From NCBI RefSeq assembly GCF_007993065.1, contig NZ_VOPL01000001.1:992001-1056000 (forward strand): 64,000 bases of DNA, given 5' to 3'. The notes below the pieces were generated by a model that saw nothing but the letters and a program-made list of their open reading frames with translations, was not told the origin of the DNA and searched no databases. A program made the position numbers and the translations under genes. Source of the stretch: Paracoccus aurantiacus (GTDB taxonomy: Bacteria; Pseudomonadota; Alphaproteobacteria; Rhodobacterales; Rhodobacteraceae). Within the stretch, counting starts at the first letter, position 1. Each line of letters opens with the position of its first letter. Positions 52,485 to 60,583 of the stretch are shown one piece after another.

Positions 52485-53476
52485 GGGTTCATGTCCTTGA
52501 CGACTGGTATGATACGCTGCGCGATCTGCCATGCATGTCGCTTCTGTCCGACCATCAGGTCACGATCTGGAATGATCGCGTTACCGACGAAACAGCTCTT
52601 GCCGCGCGGCTGGCAGACGCGGATGCGGTGGTTCTGTTCCGGGACCGAACGCCCGTGACAGCATCGCTGGTCGAACGGCTGACGGGTCCGCGCCTGATCG
52701 CCATGCGCGGCCAGCACGGTCATGTCGATGTTCAGGCCCTCAGCGCCGCGGGCATTCTTTTCGCATCGAAGATGACGAAGGACGGCCCTTCGACCCCAAC
52801 GGCAGAACTCGCCTTCCTGCATGCGCTTTCGGCGCTGCGCTACTTTCCCGAACAGATCGCCTCGGCCCGCGCCGGAAACTGGCAGGGCGGTGCGCCACTC
52901 GGGCGCGGTGCCGCAGGCAAGGTCTTGGGACTTTACGGGTATGGCGGCATTGCCGGAAAGGTCGCCGATTATGCACGCGCCTTCGGAATGACGGTGCAAT
53001 GGTGGGCATCCGAGGCAGGGCGCGCGCGCGCCATTGCCGATGGAGAGACTGTCCCGGCGACCCGCGCGGATTTCTTTGCGACCTCGGATATCGTCAGCAT
53101 CCACAAGCGCCTGCTTCCCGCCACAAAGGCCGAGATCACGCAGGCCGACCTGATGGCGATGCAGCCGGGCTCGGTTCTGGTGAACACCTCGCGCGCCGGG
53201 CTGATCGAAGATGGTGCGATCCTGCGCGCGCTTGAGGCGGGACGTGTCGGGCGCGCCGCGCTGGATGTCTTCGCCGACGAGCCGGTAGAGAGCGCGGACG
53301 ACCCGCTGATCTCTCACCCCAATGTCATTCCGACGCCCCATATCGGCTTCATTACCGCAGAGGAACTGAACAGCCAGTTCGCCGAGATTTTCGACATCGT
53401 GAATGCCTATGCGCGTGGCCAGCCCTCGGCGATGATTAATCCCGAGGTCTGGACTGAAGGTCGGGGTCGAGCGTGA
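52481..53476 (+). CDS. D-2-hydroxyacid dehydrogenase (NAD-dependent)
   Basis: A 331-residue enzyme of the D-isomer-specific 2-hydroxyacid dehydrogenase family. The NAD motif is GLYGYGGIAGKVADYARAFG. The catalytic triad is visible as Arg in VNTSRAGLIEDGAIL, Glu in DVFADEPVES and His in TPHIGF. The ATG overlaps the ThDP gene stop (ATGA), so the two enzymes are co-translated and may act in sequence on a 2-oxo/2-hydroxy acid pair. The 3' end overlaps the convergent LysR gene by 41 bp. Confidence 0.87.
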   Translation: MRVHVLDDWYDTLRDLPCMSLLSDHQVTIWNDRVTDETALAARLADADAVVLFRDRTPVTASLVERLTGPRLIAMRGQHGHVDVQALSAAGILFASKMTKDGPSTPTAELAFLHALSALRYFPEQIASARAGNWQGGAPLGRGAAGKVLGLYGYGGIAGKVADYARAFGMTVQWWASEAGRARAIADGETVPATRADFFATSDIVSIHKRLLPATKAEITQADLMAMQPGSVLVNTSRAGLIEDGAILRALEAGRVGRAALDVFADEPVESADDPLISHPNVIPTPHIGFITAEELNSQFAEIFDIVNAYARGQPSAMINPEVWTEGRGRA

Positions 53477-54377
53477 GATGCGGCCGGAAGCGCGCCACCA
53501 GCGCAGCCTCTATCCGGGCAAGCAGATCGACGGCATTGTCGGATTGCGGGATGCCGCGCCGCGAAACAACGCCAATCGTGCGTTGCAGCCGGACATCCCC
53601 GAACGGGATCGACGTCAGCGACGCTGGCGCCATCGCGATTGCCGATGCCGGCAGGATCGTCATGGCCATCCCCTCGGCCACCAGCCGCATCGCGAGACCC
53701 GCGCTCTGCACTTCATAGAACCAGTGCAGCCTGTCGCGCAGATCGCCAAAGGCCACATCCAGCAACTGCCGGTTCTTGGACTGCGTAGAAATTCGCGCCA
53801 TCCGCGCGCCCTCTATATCCGAAAGATGCGCGACACCCTTTCTGGCAAGTGCCGAATCCCGGCGCAGAAAAAGGTGATAGTCCTCATCCGCAAGCGGGCG
53901 GACGCGCAGATCGGACAGTTCTGCCGAAACGATTGTCAGACCGAATTCGGCCTGCCCGCCGCGCACGATTTCCGAAATACCGGCCACCGGCACATCAAGC
54001 ACCTTGAACCCGGTTCCCGGCCAGTCACGCGCCAGCGCGCCAAGCACATCCGGCAAGACCGAATGGGCGATCGTCGGCACGCAGGCAATCGCGAAACGCT
54101 GAGATTGCCGCGACGCGCCCGCACGCGCCGACTCGTATGTTTCCTGAAGCGATTTCAGAAGCCTGCGCGCATCCGGAAGCAGGCCCTGCCCGTTCGCGGT
54201 CAGCGAGACTTCGCGGCTGGTGCGGATCAGCAGCGCAAATCCCAGATCCTCCTCGACCTTGCGCAAGCGATGGCTCAGCGCGGCCTGCGACAGGTTCAGC
54301 GCACGCGCCGCGCGCTGGAACGAGCCGTATTCGGCAATGGCCACAAACGCCTCCAGCCCAAGATAATCGACGCGCAT
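53436..54377 (-). CDS. LysR-family regulator
   Basis: A 313-residue regulator with a clear N-terminal helix-turn-helix: LEAFVAIAEYGSFQRAARALNLSQAALSHRLRKVEEDLG. A LysR substrate-binding domain with VPTIAHSVLPDVLGALARDWP follows. I chose the ATG at 54377 (MRVDYLGLEAF), because the longer frame would run through the intergenic operator. It is divergent from the TauE/SafE gene, with a palindrome covering the 53-bp gap, and convergent with the hydroxyacid dehydrogenase. It probably controls the permease and perhaps the catabolic operon. Confidence 0.88.
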   Translation of the reverse strand: MRVDYLGLEAFVAIAEYGSFQRAARALNLSQAALSHRLRKVEEDLGFALLIRTSREVSLTANGQGLLPDARRLLKSLQETYESARAGASRQSQRFAIACVPTIAHSVLPDVLGALARDWPGTGFKVLDVPVAGISEIVRGGQAEFGLTIVSAELSDLRVRPLADEDYHLFLRRDSALARKGVAHLSDIEGARMARISTQSKNRQLLDVAFGDLRDRLHWFYEVQSAGLAMRLVAEGMAMTILPASAIAMAPASLTSIPFGDVRLQRTIGVVSRRGIPQSDNAVDLLARIEAALVARFRPHLTLDPDLQSRPRD

Positions 54378-54391
54378 ACCGTCACCTTTCA

Positions 54392-54420
54392 CCTGACGCG
54401 TGTAACCTACAATGTTCAGG
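54392..54420. promoter_or_regulatory. Concentric palindrome between lysR and tauE-like genes (probable LysR site)
   Basis: CCTGA-N4-TGTA-N3-TACA-N4-TCAGG spans 29 bp with both pairs of arms centred on 54406. The inner TGTA-N3-TACA is an 11-bp dyad of the T-N-A type used by LysR proteins. The site fills most of the 53-bp gap, and its right arm lies against the AGGGG ribosome binding site of the TauE-like gene, so binding could block both genes. Confidence 0.55.
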
Positions 54421-54430
54421 GGCCAAGCCA

Positions 54431-55198
54431 ATGCAGGAATTAGTCGGCACCCTGATGCCCGAGGGGATGAACCACGCGGTCTTTGCAACGCTTCTTGTCG
54501 CCAGCTTCGCGGGATCGTTCATCACGGTCGCATTCGGAATTGGCGGCGGTGGCATGCTGCTTGCAATCATGGCGACCCTTGTGCCGCCGGCGGCGCTGAT
54601 CCCGACGCATGGGGTGATCCAGATCGGCTCGAACCTCGGGCGGGCGCTGATTACCTTCCGGCACATCTTCTGGCCGGCACTTCCGGCGTTCACCATAGGC
54701 TCGGTGATCGGGGCAGCACTCGGCGGCGCGGTGGTGGTAAACTTGCCCCCCGAATGGGTCCAGATCGGCGTCGGCAGCTTCGTGCTGTGGTCGGTGCTCG
54801 CGCGCCCGCCAAGCGGGGTGCGCGACTGGCCGCTGACCGTCGGTGCAATCTCCAGCTTCCTGACCATGTTTTTCGGCGCAACTGGTCTGTTCGTGGCCAC
54901 CTTTACCAAATCGCAGAAGCTGCCCCGTCACGATCATGTCGCCACCCATGCGGCACTGATGACCGTTCAGCACGGGGTCAAGACAATTGCCTTCGGGTTG
55001 CTTGGCTTCGCGTTCTCGGCCTGGTGGGGCTTCGTGATTGCGATGATCGTGGCGGGGTTTCTTGGGACGATCGCCGGCAAGTCCATGCTGAACCGTCTGG
55101 ACGACAAACGCTTCCGGCTCGCGCTCGACATCATTCTGGTTCTGCTGTCGCTTCGCCTGATCTGGGGCGGCCTGTCGCAACTTTTCGGCAGCCGATAA
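54431..55198 (+). CDS. TauE/SafE-family sulfite/organic anion exporter
   Basis: A 255-residue membrane protein with about seven hydrophobic segments and two family motifs: SFITVAFGIGGGGMLLAIMATLVPP near the N-terminus and MFFGATGLFVATF in the second half. Members export sulfite or sulfoacetate, or move other small organic anions. I chose the ATG at 54431 because the longer frame overlaps the divergent lysR gene. It is controlled with or by the divergent LysR gene through the shared palindrome. The link to sulfonate metabolism is open; no desulfonating enzyme is recognised here. Confidence 0.85.
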   Translation: MQELVGTLMPEGMNHAVFATLLVASFAGSFITVAFGIGGGGMLLAIMATLVPPAALIPTHGVIQIGSNLGRALITFRHIFWPALPAFTIGSVIGAALGGAVVVNLPPEWVQIGVGSFVLWSVLARPPSGVRDWPLTVGAISSFLTMFFGATGLFVATFTKSQKLPRHDHVATHAALMTVQHGVKTIAFGLLGFAFSAWWGFVIAMIVAGFLGTIAGKSMLNRLDDKRFRLALDIILVLLSLRLIWGGLSQLFGSR

Positions 55199-55263
55199 CG
55201 CAGAAGCACGACACGGCCGAAGTCACCGCCGACACCGACGGTGGACATTGAACCACCGCGAAC

Positions 55264-56082
55264 CTAACGACGTTCCTCGATGCGGATGCGGTTGTTCCAG
55301 GGATCGTCGAATTCGCTTTGCCCCAGCACAGCTGCGCGTTCGGGCGTCACGCTCAGGACCAGTTCCGCCAGTCCGGCACTGTCGGCGCTGCGAGGTCCGG
55401 AATCGCGGCTGTTCCATGTATTCGTGGCAATATGGTGATGATAGCCGCCGCTCGCATAGAAGCTGGCGGACGGCATTCTCGATGACAGGTCCAGACCCAG
55501 CGTTCCTGCGTAAAAGCGCTCCGCCTCGGGGATCTGGCCGACCTGAAGGTGAACATGGCCGATCACAGTGCCCTCAGGCGCACCGCGCCATTCGCTGGCG
55601 ATTTGCATCAGACCGGGAATATCAAGCCGCGCATTTGCCATGCGAACCGTGGCGCCATCGCGTTCCCACATCTCGCGCGGGCGGTCGGCATAGATCTCGA
55701 TCCCGTTTCCCTCGGGGTCGCTCAGATACACCGCCTCGCTGACCAGATGATCTGCGGCACCTTCGATCCGCAGGTTAAGTTGCGCGGCGTGGCGCAACCA
55801 GCCCCCGAGTTCAGCGCGTGTGGGAAGAAGAAAGGCCGTGTGAAACAGGCCGGCAGCGGCAGGATAGGACCGCGCCGCAGGGTCGCTGCGCAGCTCAAGC
55901 AGCACCTTCCCGCCCCGACCCAGACGCAGTGTTTCGCCATCGCCCGACACGCGGTCAAGCCCGATCGCGCGCTGGTAGAAATCGCCGACCCGGTCCAGAT
56001 CGCGCACCCGCAATGCAACGCGGTCCACGAAGATCGGGGCATCGGTGGCATGCGCCACTGGTTTGCTGGCAGCATGGGTCAT
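55264..56082 (-). CDS. VOC-family (glyoxalase/extradiol dioxygenase-like) protein, two domains
   Basis: A 272-residue protein made of two vicinal-oxygen-chelate modules: residues about 17-135 (VDRVALRVRDLDRVGDFYQRAIGLDRV ... DPEGNGIEIY) and about 165-270 (GHVHLQVGQIPEAERFYAGTLGLDL ... SGGYHHHIATNTW). The metal ligand pattern (H in GHVHL, H in HHHI, E in the final strand) matches CatE-like ring-cleavage or quinone-detoxifying proteins. It is co-directional with the doxX-like gene 3 bp upstream, a frequent VOC-DoxX pairing in electrophile or quinone stress loci. Substrate unknown. Confidence 0.83.
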   Translation of the reverse strand: MTHAASKPVAHATDAPIFVDRVALRVRDLDRVGDFYQRAIGLDRVSGDGETLRLGRGGKVLLELRSDPAARSYPAAAGLFHTAFLLPTRAELGGWLRHAAQLNLRIEGAADHLVSEAVYLSDPEGNGIEIYADRPREMWERDGATVRMANARLDIPGLMQIASEWRGAPEGTVIGHVHLQVGQIPEAERFYAGTLGLDLSSRMPSASFYASGGYHHHIATNTWNSRDSGPRSADSAGLAELVLSVTPERAAVLGQSEFDDPWNNRIRIEERR

Positions 56083-56085
56083 GAA

Positions 56086-56508
56086 TCAGTCCTCTGTCAC
56101 TGCAAGATTGCCCCCACCCAGAAGCGACTGAACGAGCAAAGCGAGCGCCCAGAATGCAGGATACTCCCACCCGCCGCCCGCATTATTGAACCAGAACCCG
56201 TTCGGACCATGCGCAAGAATAGCCGCGCCAAGCAGAACCGGCACCAGCAGAAGCGATACGAGACTTGTCTGGAAGCCAACGATCAGCGCCAGACCGCCCA
56301 GAAGCTCTGCCGCGATCGTCAGATAAGCAAGCGCAGCCGGAAGACCAAGCGAGGAAAAATAGCCTGCGGCACCGGCCGGGGTGAATACGAAAATCTTAAG
56401 TCCGGCATGGGCCAGAAACAGGATGCCGAGCGTCACGCGCAGCAAAAGCGCCGCATTCGCCGCCGCCGCGTCAGTGCCGAAGCCAAAGGATCTGAGTGCA
56501 TTGTTCAT
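56086..56508 (-). CDS. DoxX-family membrane protein
   Basis: A 140-residue protein with four membrane helices. The N-terminal LLLRVTLGILFLAHAGLKIFVFT and the middle IAAELLGGLALIVGFQT are typical DoxX features. DoxX relatives act in quinone or thiol redox defence in several bacteria. It is divergent from a LysR gene and followed by the VOC gene in the same direction. It may take part in electrophile defence (inference from context). Confidence 0.88.
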   Translation of the reverse strand: MNNALRSFGFGTDAAAANAALLLRVTLGILFLAHAGLKIFVFTPAGAAGYFSSLGLPAALAYLTIAAELLGGLALIVGFQTSLVSLLLVPVLLGAAILAHGPNGFWFNNAGGGWEYPAFWALALLVQSLLGGGNLAVTED

Positions 56509-56550
56509 CGGATTTCTCGTTCAAGGTTTGATTGCAGATGCAGATAGCGG

Positions 56551-56579
56551 TTTATCACCTTCACCAGAATGGGCATAAA
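56551..56579. promoter_or_regulatory. Inverted repeat in the doxX/lysR divergent gap
   Basis: TTTAT-NN-CC-N11-GG-NN-ATAAA is centred at 56565 in the 105-bp gap between the doxX-like and lysR genes. Fourteen symmetric bases and the AT-rich outer arms make it a plausible LysR binding site. No clear -10/-35 pair was found beside it. Confidence 0.38.
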
Positions 56580-56613
56580 TCGCGAAATACTGTCGCCATT
56601 TCGGGGTATAATC

Positions 56614-57510
56614 ATGGATCTCACCGATCCGACACGCGCCTTTCTGGCGGTGGTGGAAACCGGCTCTTTCACGGCGGCTGCACAGCGGCTGGGAATATCG
56701 AACAAACAGGCCGGAAAACTGGTCGCGCGGCTGGAAGCGCGCATCGGCCACGATCTGCTTTATCGCAACACCCGCGCCGTCTCGCTGACCGAGGCAGGCG
56801 AAACCTATCTGCCGCTGGCCCGCAAGGTTCTTGCGGCTCTGGAGGAAGCGGATGCTGCGTTCGATCATCCGGCGGGCGGGCTTTCGGGGCGGCTGCGCAT
56901 CACCTGCGGCACAACGCTGGGAGAGCTTTGCGTGGCCGATGCGGTGCGCGACTTTCTGGCAGAGCATCCCGGCATGCGGATCGAGTTGCATCTTTCCGAC
57001 GAATTGACCGATCTGGCCGCAGGTGGCTTCGATCTTGCCATTCGCATCGGCATTCCGCGCGATTCGACCCTGCGGATGCAGCGGATCGGCGACACCAGAA
57101 TTCGTGTCGCCGCCAGCCCGGATTATCTGGCGCGACATGGCATACCGGACCACCCGAGCGATCTTTCAGCGCACCACGCGATACTTGATCTGAATTCGAA
57201 GCTGCCTGACCGCTGGGAATTCAACGAGAACGGCCAGCCCATCGTTATCGCAATGCAGGGCGTGCTGGCGGTCAACAGCGCCGCCGTCACCACGCGGCAG
57301 GCGGTTGTCGGCCACGGGCTGGTCCGCGCGCCCGATATATTCCTGACGCGGCATCTGGCGGATGGAAGCCTTGTCAGCGTGCTGGACGATTATGCGCCGG
57401 ACGCCCGACCGATCACCGTCCTCAGCCCTGCGACGGCGTTCCGGCAGAACAAGATCGCGGCCTTCGCCAAAGTGCTGCGCCGGCATCTGAATGCGAGCTC
57501 TGAAAGCTGA
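56614..57510 (+). CDS. LysR-family regulator (divergent from doxX-VOC)
   Basis: A 298-residue regulator. The winged helix MDLTDPTRAFLAVVETGSFTAAAQRLGISNKQAGKLVARLEARIG is followed by a type-2 periplasmic-binding-like domain (LRITCGTTLGELCVADAVRDFLAEHPG). The ATG at 56614 is preferred over an in-frame ATG at 56569, which would cut into the operator. Its layout resembles regulators that induce doxX/glyoxalase pairs on quinone or electrophile stress. The MFS gene follows 45 bp downstream. Confidence 0.88.
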   Translation: MDLTDPTRAFLAVVETGSFTAAAQRLGISNKQAGKLVARLEARIGHDLLYRNTRAVSLTEAGETYLPLARKVLAALEEADAAFDHPAGGLSGRLRITCGTTLGELCVADAVRDFLAEHPGMRIELHLSDELTDLAAGGFDLAIRIGIPRDSTLRMQRIGDTRIRVAASPDYLARHGIPDHPSDLSAHHAILDLNSKLPDRWEFNENGQPIVIAMQGVLAVNSAAVTTRQAVVGHGLVRAPDIFLTRHLADGSLVSVLDDYAPDARPITVLSPATAFRQNKIAAFAKVLRRHLNASSES

Positions 57511-57555
57511 CGATTTGCGATGGTGCTGTGCGGCGCGGCGCGTTAACTCTGGCGC

Positions 57556-58737
57556 ATGTCGTCAGATCATTCACCCGCGCGCATCGCGGCGTCGGTCCTT
57601 CTGCTTTGGCTCTCGGGACTTGGTGCCGCGGGCCAATTCGCGAAAATCGGTGTCCCGTTCAGCGAGATCATCGAACGCTTCCCGGATGCGGGCGCGTCTC
57701 TCGGGCTGCTTCTGTCGCTGGTAAGTCTGATCGGCGCGGTGTTCGGGATGATCGCCGGGGGGCTTGTCGCGCGGATCGGTCTGCGCCGGGCGATGCTGGC
57801 AGCGCTGCTTCTGGGTGCCGTGATTTCGCTTTTGCAATCCATGATGGGCACACTTGCGCCACTGCTGGCCAGCCGCGTGATCGAGGGGGTTTCGCACCTT
57901 CTCATCGTCGTCGCCGCGCCGACCCTGATCGCACAGATGACGCCCCAGCCCTTGCGCAATTTCGTCATGACGCTTTGGTCAACATTCTTCGGCGTCGCCT
58001 ACGCCCTGACCGCCTGGCTGGGAATGCCGCTGGTCGAGGCGAACGGCCTGCCGGCGCTTTTCCGGTTTCACGGTTTTTACATGCTCGCCTGCTCCCTGCT
58101 GCTGGCGGTGGTTCTGCCGCGCCCTCACCTCGGGGACAATCCGCCTCCGGCGCTTTCGCTTCAGGATTTTCTGCGGGCGCAGCTGCGGGCATACGGGTCC
58201 GCGCGGATCGCCGCGCCCGGCATCGGCTGGCTGTTCTATACGCTGACCTTCGTGTCGCTGCTGTCGATACTGCCGGCGCTGCTGCCGGTAAGCCAGCGCG
58301 AGACGATGATGACGGTGCTGCCGCTTGTCGGAATTGCGACCTGCCTGCTGGCGGTGCCGTTCCTGCTGCGCAGCCTGCCCGCCATTCGCGTGACACAATT
58401 CGGGTTCGCGGCAGCGGCGCTTATGGCTGCGATGATGTTCTTTGCCGGCCCGATCCTGCCGGCTATCGGCCTTTACGCGTCGCTTGGGCTGATTCAGGGG
58501 TCGAGCTTTGCGGCCGTACCGGCGTTGAACGAAAGCCTGGAAGACAGGGCTATGGCGAACGGCCTGATGGCGCAGATGGGCAATCTGGGCAATCTGCTTG
58601 GCACGCCGCTTCTTCTTGTCATGCTTGGCCGCGCCGGGATCGGCGGATTGGTCGCCTCGGTCGCTGGCTTCTACGTAATCGCCATTCTCGCGCATAGCTG
58701 GCTGGAGCTTCGGCGCAGACGCGAAATCGCGATCTGA
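57556..58737 (+). CDS. MFS-family transporter
   Basis: A 393-residue protein with about twelve membrane segments. The segment GGLVARIGLRRAMLAALLLG (about 70-89) is the loop 2-3 signature of the major facilitator superfamily, and the two halves are separated by a cytoplasmic stretch around DFLRAQLRAYGSAR. It starts 45 bp after the LysR gene, without an obvious ribosome binding site. Substrate unknown; a small-molecule efflux role fits the stress-type neighbours but is a guess. Confidence 0.83.
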   Translation: MSSDHSPARIAASVLLLWLSGLGAAGQFAKIGVPFSEIIERFPDAGASLGLLLSLVSLIGAVFGMIAGGLVARIGLRRAMLAALLLGAVISLLQSMMGTLAPLLASRVIEGVSHLLIVVAAPTLIAQMTPQPLRNFVMTLWSTFFGVAYALTAWLGMPLVEANGLPALFRFHGFYMLACSLLLAVVLPRPHLGDNPPPALSLQDFLRAQLRAYGSARIAAPGIGWLFYTLTFVSLLSILPALLPVSQRETMMTVLPLVGIATCLLAVPFLLRSLPAIRVTQFGFAAAALMAAMMFFAGPILPAIGLYASLGLIQGSSFAAVPALNESLEDRAMANGLMAQMGNLGNLLGTPLLLVMLGRAGIGGLVASVAGFYVIAILAHSWLELRRRREIAI

Positions 58738-58756
58738 CCCGAGAGGGCATGCAGCC

Positions 58757-59818
58757 TCAGCGGGCGGCGACCTCGGGATATCCGGCCTGACGAAGACGGT
58801 CGAGCGCCGCGATCAGGCGCTCTCGTGACGTAAACGGACCGGCGAGAATGATCCGGCGACCGTCTTTGTCCGCTTGAACCTGTCTCGCGACTGGATAGCC
58901 CATCGCGCGAAGCGCCGCGATAGCTGCAATCACGCCGTCGCGGTTGAACAGGCCGATCTGGACATAGCGGGCGCTTGCCGGCACCTCTGGACGGGATGTT
59001 GCGACGGGCGGCTTCGTCGCCGGTTGCGACGCGACCGTATCGCGGCGCTGTCCGCCCCCCACAGGGCGCACCGGCTTTACCGGGGCAGCCGCCGCCGCAA
59101 CGCTGTTCTTGCCCGCCGCCTTTCCAGGCTGCGCCGCGACCGGATTGCCGATCCGCATTGGGGCAACCGGAATGGCACGCGGTGCCCCGCGCAGCGTGTC
59201 GTCAGGCCCCGCAGGGCTACGCGCGGCGCGCACCATCCCGCCCGCGCAATAGCCGCCGGTCGGATCGTCAGCGAAGCCGGGCAACGGTCGCGCCGCCCGC
59301 GACATTCCCAGCAGATCACAAAGCCGACCGCCCGGCGATGTCGGCAACGCCATGCGATATGCCAGCACCGGCTGCGCCTTTACGGCACGCACGATCTCGT
59401 CACCCAGCACATCCTTCCGATCTGTCCCATTCGCGAGATCGGGTGCTTTTATCGGGCGCGCGGTGATGGACGCGTCAGTCGCAGTGCCCTTTGCAGGATC
59501 GGCCAGTCCCTCTGCCGCAATAACGGAAACCGTCAGCTCTCGTTCCAGTGTCTGGACAGATGGATTTGGCGCGTGCAGCCCGGCACTTCCGCCCTGCCGT
59601 GCAGCAAAGCTTGGCGGAAAGCCACATAAGACCGCGCCCTGGTCGTCCAGACGCGCCGTCCATCCGAAGCCGTCGCGCAAAAATACGCATCCCTCGCTGT
59701 CGATATACTGCGCGCCAGTGAAATCGCGTGGTGGCAATTCCGCCGGTTCGCTGCGCACAGGCCCTGCGAGGCAAAGGCCCACACCACAGAACAGCAATAT
59801 ATTGAACAATCGCAGCAT
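58757..59818 (-). CDS. Exported protein with C-terminal SPOR domain
   Basis: A 353-residue protein with a signal peptide ending near GPVRS/EPAEL. The middle is low-complexity and Ala/Pro-rich. The last 75 residues (ARYVQIGLFNRDGVIAAIAALRAMGYPVARQV ... ILAGPFTSRERLIAALDRLRQAGYP) form a SPOR domain, which binds denuded glycan strands at the division septum. The mature N-terminal part, with YIDSEGCVFLRDGFGWTARL, is shared by other alphaproteobacterial SPOR proteins. It is probably a periplasmic or lipoprotein-like septal factor. It stands apart from the nucleoside genes upstream. Confidence 0.83.
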   Translation of the reverse strand: MLRLFNILLFCGVGLCLAGPVRSEPAELPPRDFTGAQYIDSEGCVFLRDGFGWTARLDDQGAVLCGFPPSFAARQGGSAGLHAPNPSVQTLERELTVSVIAAEGLADPAKGTATDASITARPIKAPDLANGTDRKDVLGDEIVRAVKAQPVLAYRMALPTSPGGRLCDLLGMSRAARPLPGFADDPTGGYCAGGMVRAARSPAGPDDTLRGAPRAIPVAPMRIGNPVAAQPGKAAGKNSVAAAAAPVKPVRPVGGGQRRDTVASQPATKPPVATSRPEVPASARYVQIGLFNRDGVIAAIAALRAMGYPVARQVQADKDGRRIILAGPFTSRERLIAALDRLRQAGYPEVAAR

Positions 59819-59882
59819 CGCACCGCCGAATCAGTCGTTTCGACCGTTCTAGCGCAGCGTCGGTTTCGATCCCGTTAACGGG

Positions 59883-60518
59883 TCACTTGGTCCCGAACAT
59901 CCTGTCGCCTGCATCGCCCAGACCGGGGACGATATACCCGTGGGAATCAAGCTTTTCGTCCAGCGAAGCGGTTACGATTGGCACATCGGGATGCGCTTCG
60001 GCCATGCGCGCAACGCCTTCAGGCGCGGCAAGAAGGCACAGAAAACGGATATTCTTCGCGCCGGCCGCCTTGATAAGGTCGATCGCGGCGGCAGAGGAAT
60101 TACCGGTGGCCAGCATCGGGTCCACAACAATGGTCATCCGATCCTCCAGCCCGCTTGGAAGTTTCGAGTAATACTGCACGGGTTGAAGCGTCTCTGGATC
60201 GCGATACAGCCCGACAAAACCGACGCGCGCCGAGGGAATAAGCTCCAGAATACCGTCCATAAGGCCGTTTCCCGCGCGCAGGATCGAAACGAGCGCAAGC
60301 TTCTTGCCTTCCAGCGTCGGCGCCTCCATCCGCTGCAACGGTGTCTCGATAGGCTGGCGCGTCAGGGGAAGCTCGCGCGTCACCTCATAGGCGAGAAGCA
60401 GGCTGATTTCGCGCAGCAATTGACGGAACCCGGCCGTCGAAGTTTCTTTCTTGCGCATCAGCGTCAGCTTGTGCTGCACGAGCGGGTGATCGACAACTGT
60501 CAAATGCGGGCTGGTCAT
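59883..60518 (-). CDS. upp: Uracil phosphoribosyltransferase
   Basis: A 211-residue enzyme that makes UMP from uracil and PRPP. It has the PRPP-binding motif [16 protein letters not shown], the N-terminal [14 protein letters not shown] and the uracil-binding C-terminus [16 protein letters not shown], all diagnostic. I chose the ATG at 60518, which has a GGAGCGAC-like ribosome binding site; the longer open frame overlaps add. Last gene of the deoA-deoB-add-upp run, 65 bp after add. Confidence 0.97.
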   Translation of the reverse strand: MTSPHLTVVDHPLVQHKLTLMRKKETSTAGFRQLLREISLLLAYEVTRELPLTRQPIETPLQRMEAPTLEGKKLALVSILRAGNGLMDGILELIPSARVGFVGLYRDPETLQPVQYYSKLPSGLEDRMTIVVDPMLATGNSSAAAIDLIKAAGAKNIRFLCLLAAPEGVARMAEAHPDVPIVTASLDEKLDSHGYIVPGLGDAGDRMFGTK

Positions 60519-60583
60519 ATTGTCGCTCCGATAGCGATTGATTTCCTTGGGCGGTACAGGGCTGCTGCGCGGCTGTCCAGCCT

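Noticed and set aside
59871..59882. Palindrome CCCGTTAACGGG right after upp as a terminator
   Set aside because: The stem is only 4 bp with a 4-base loop and no T-run follows on the minus strand; too weak to call.
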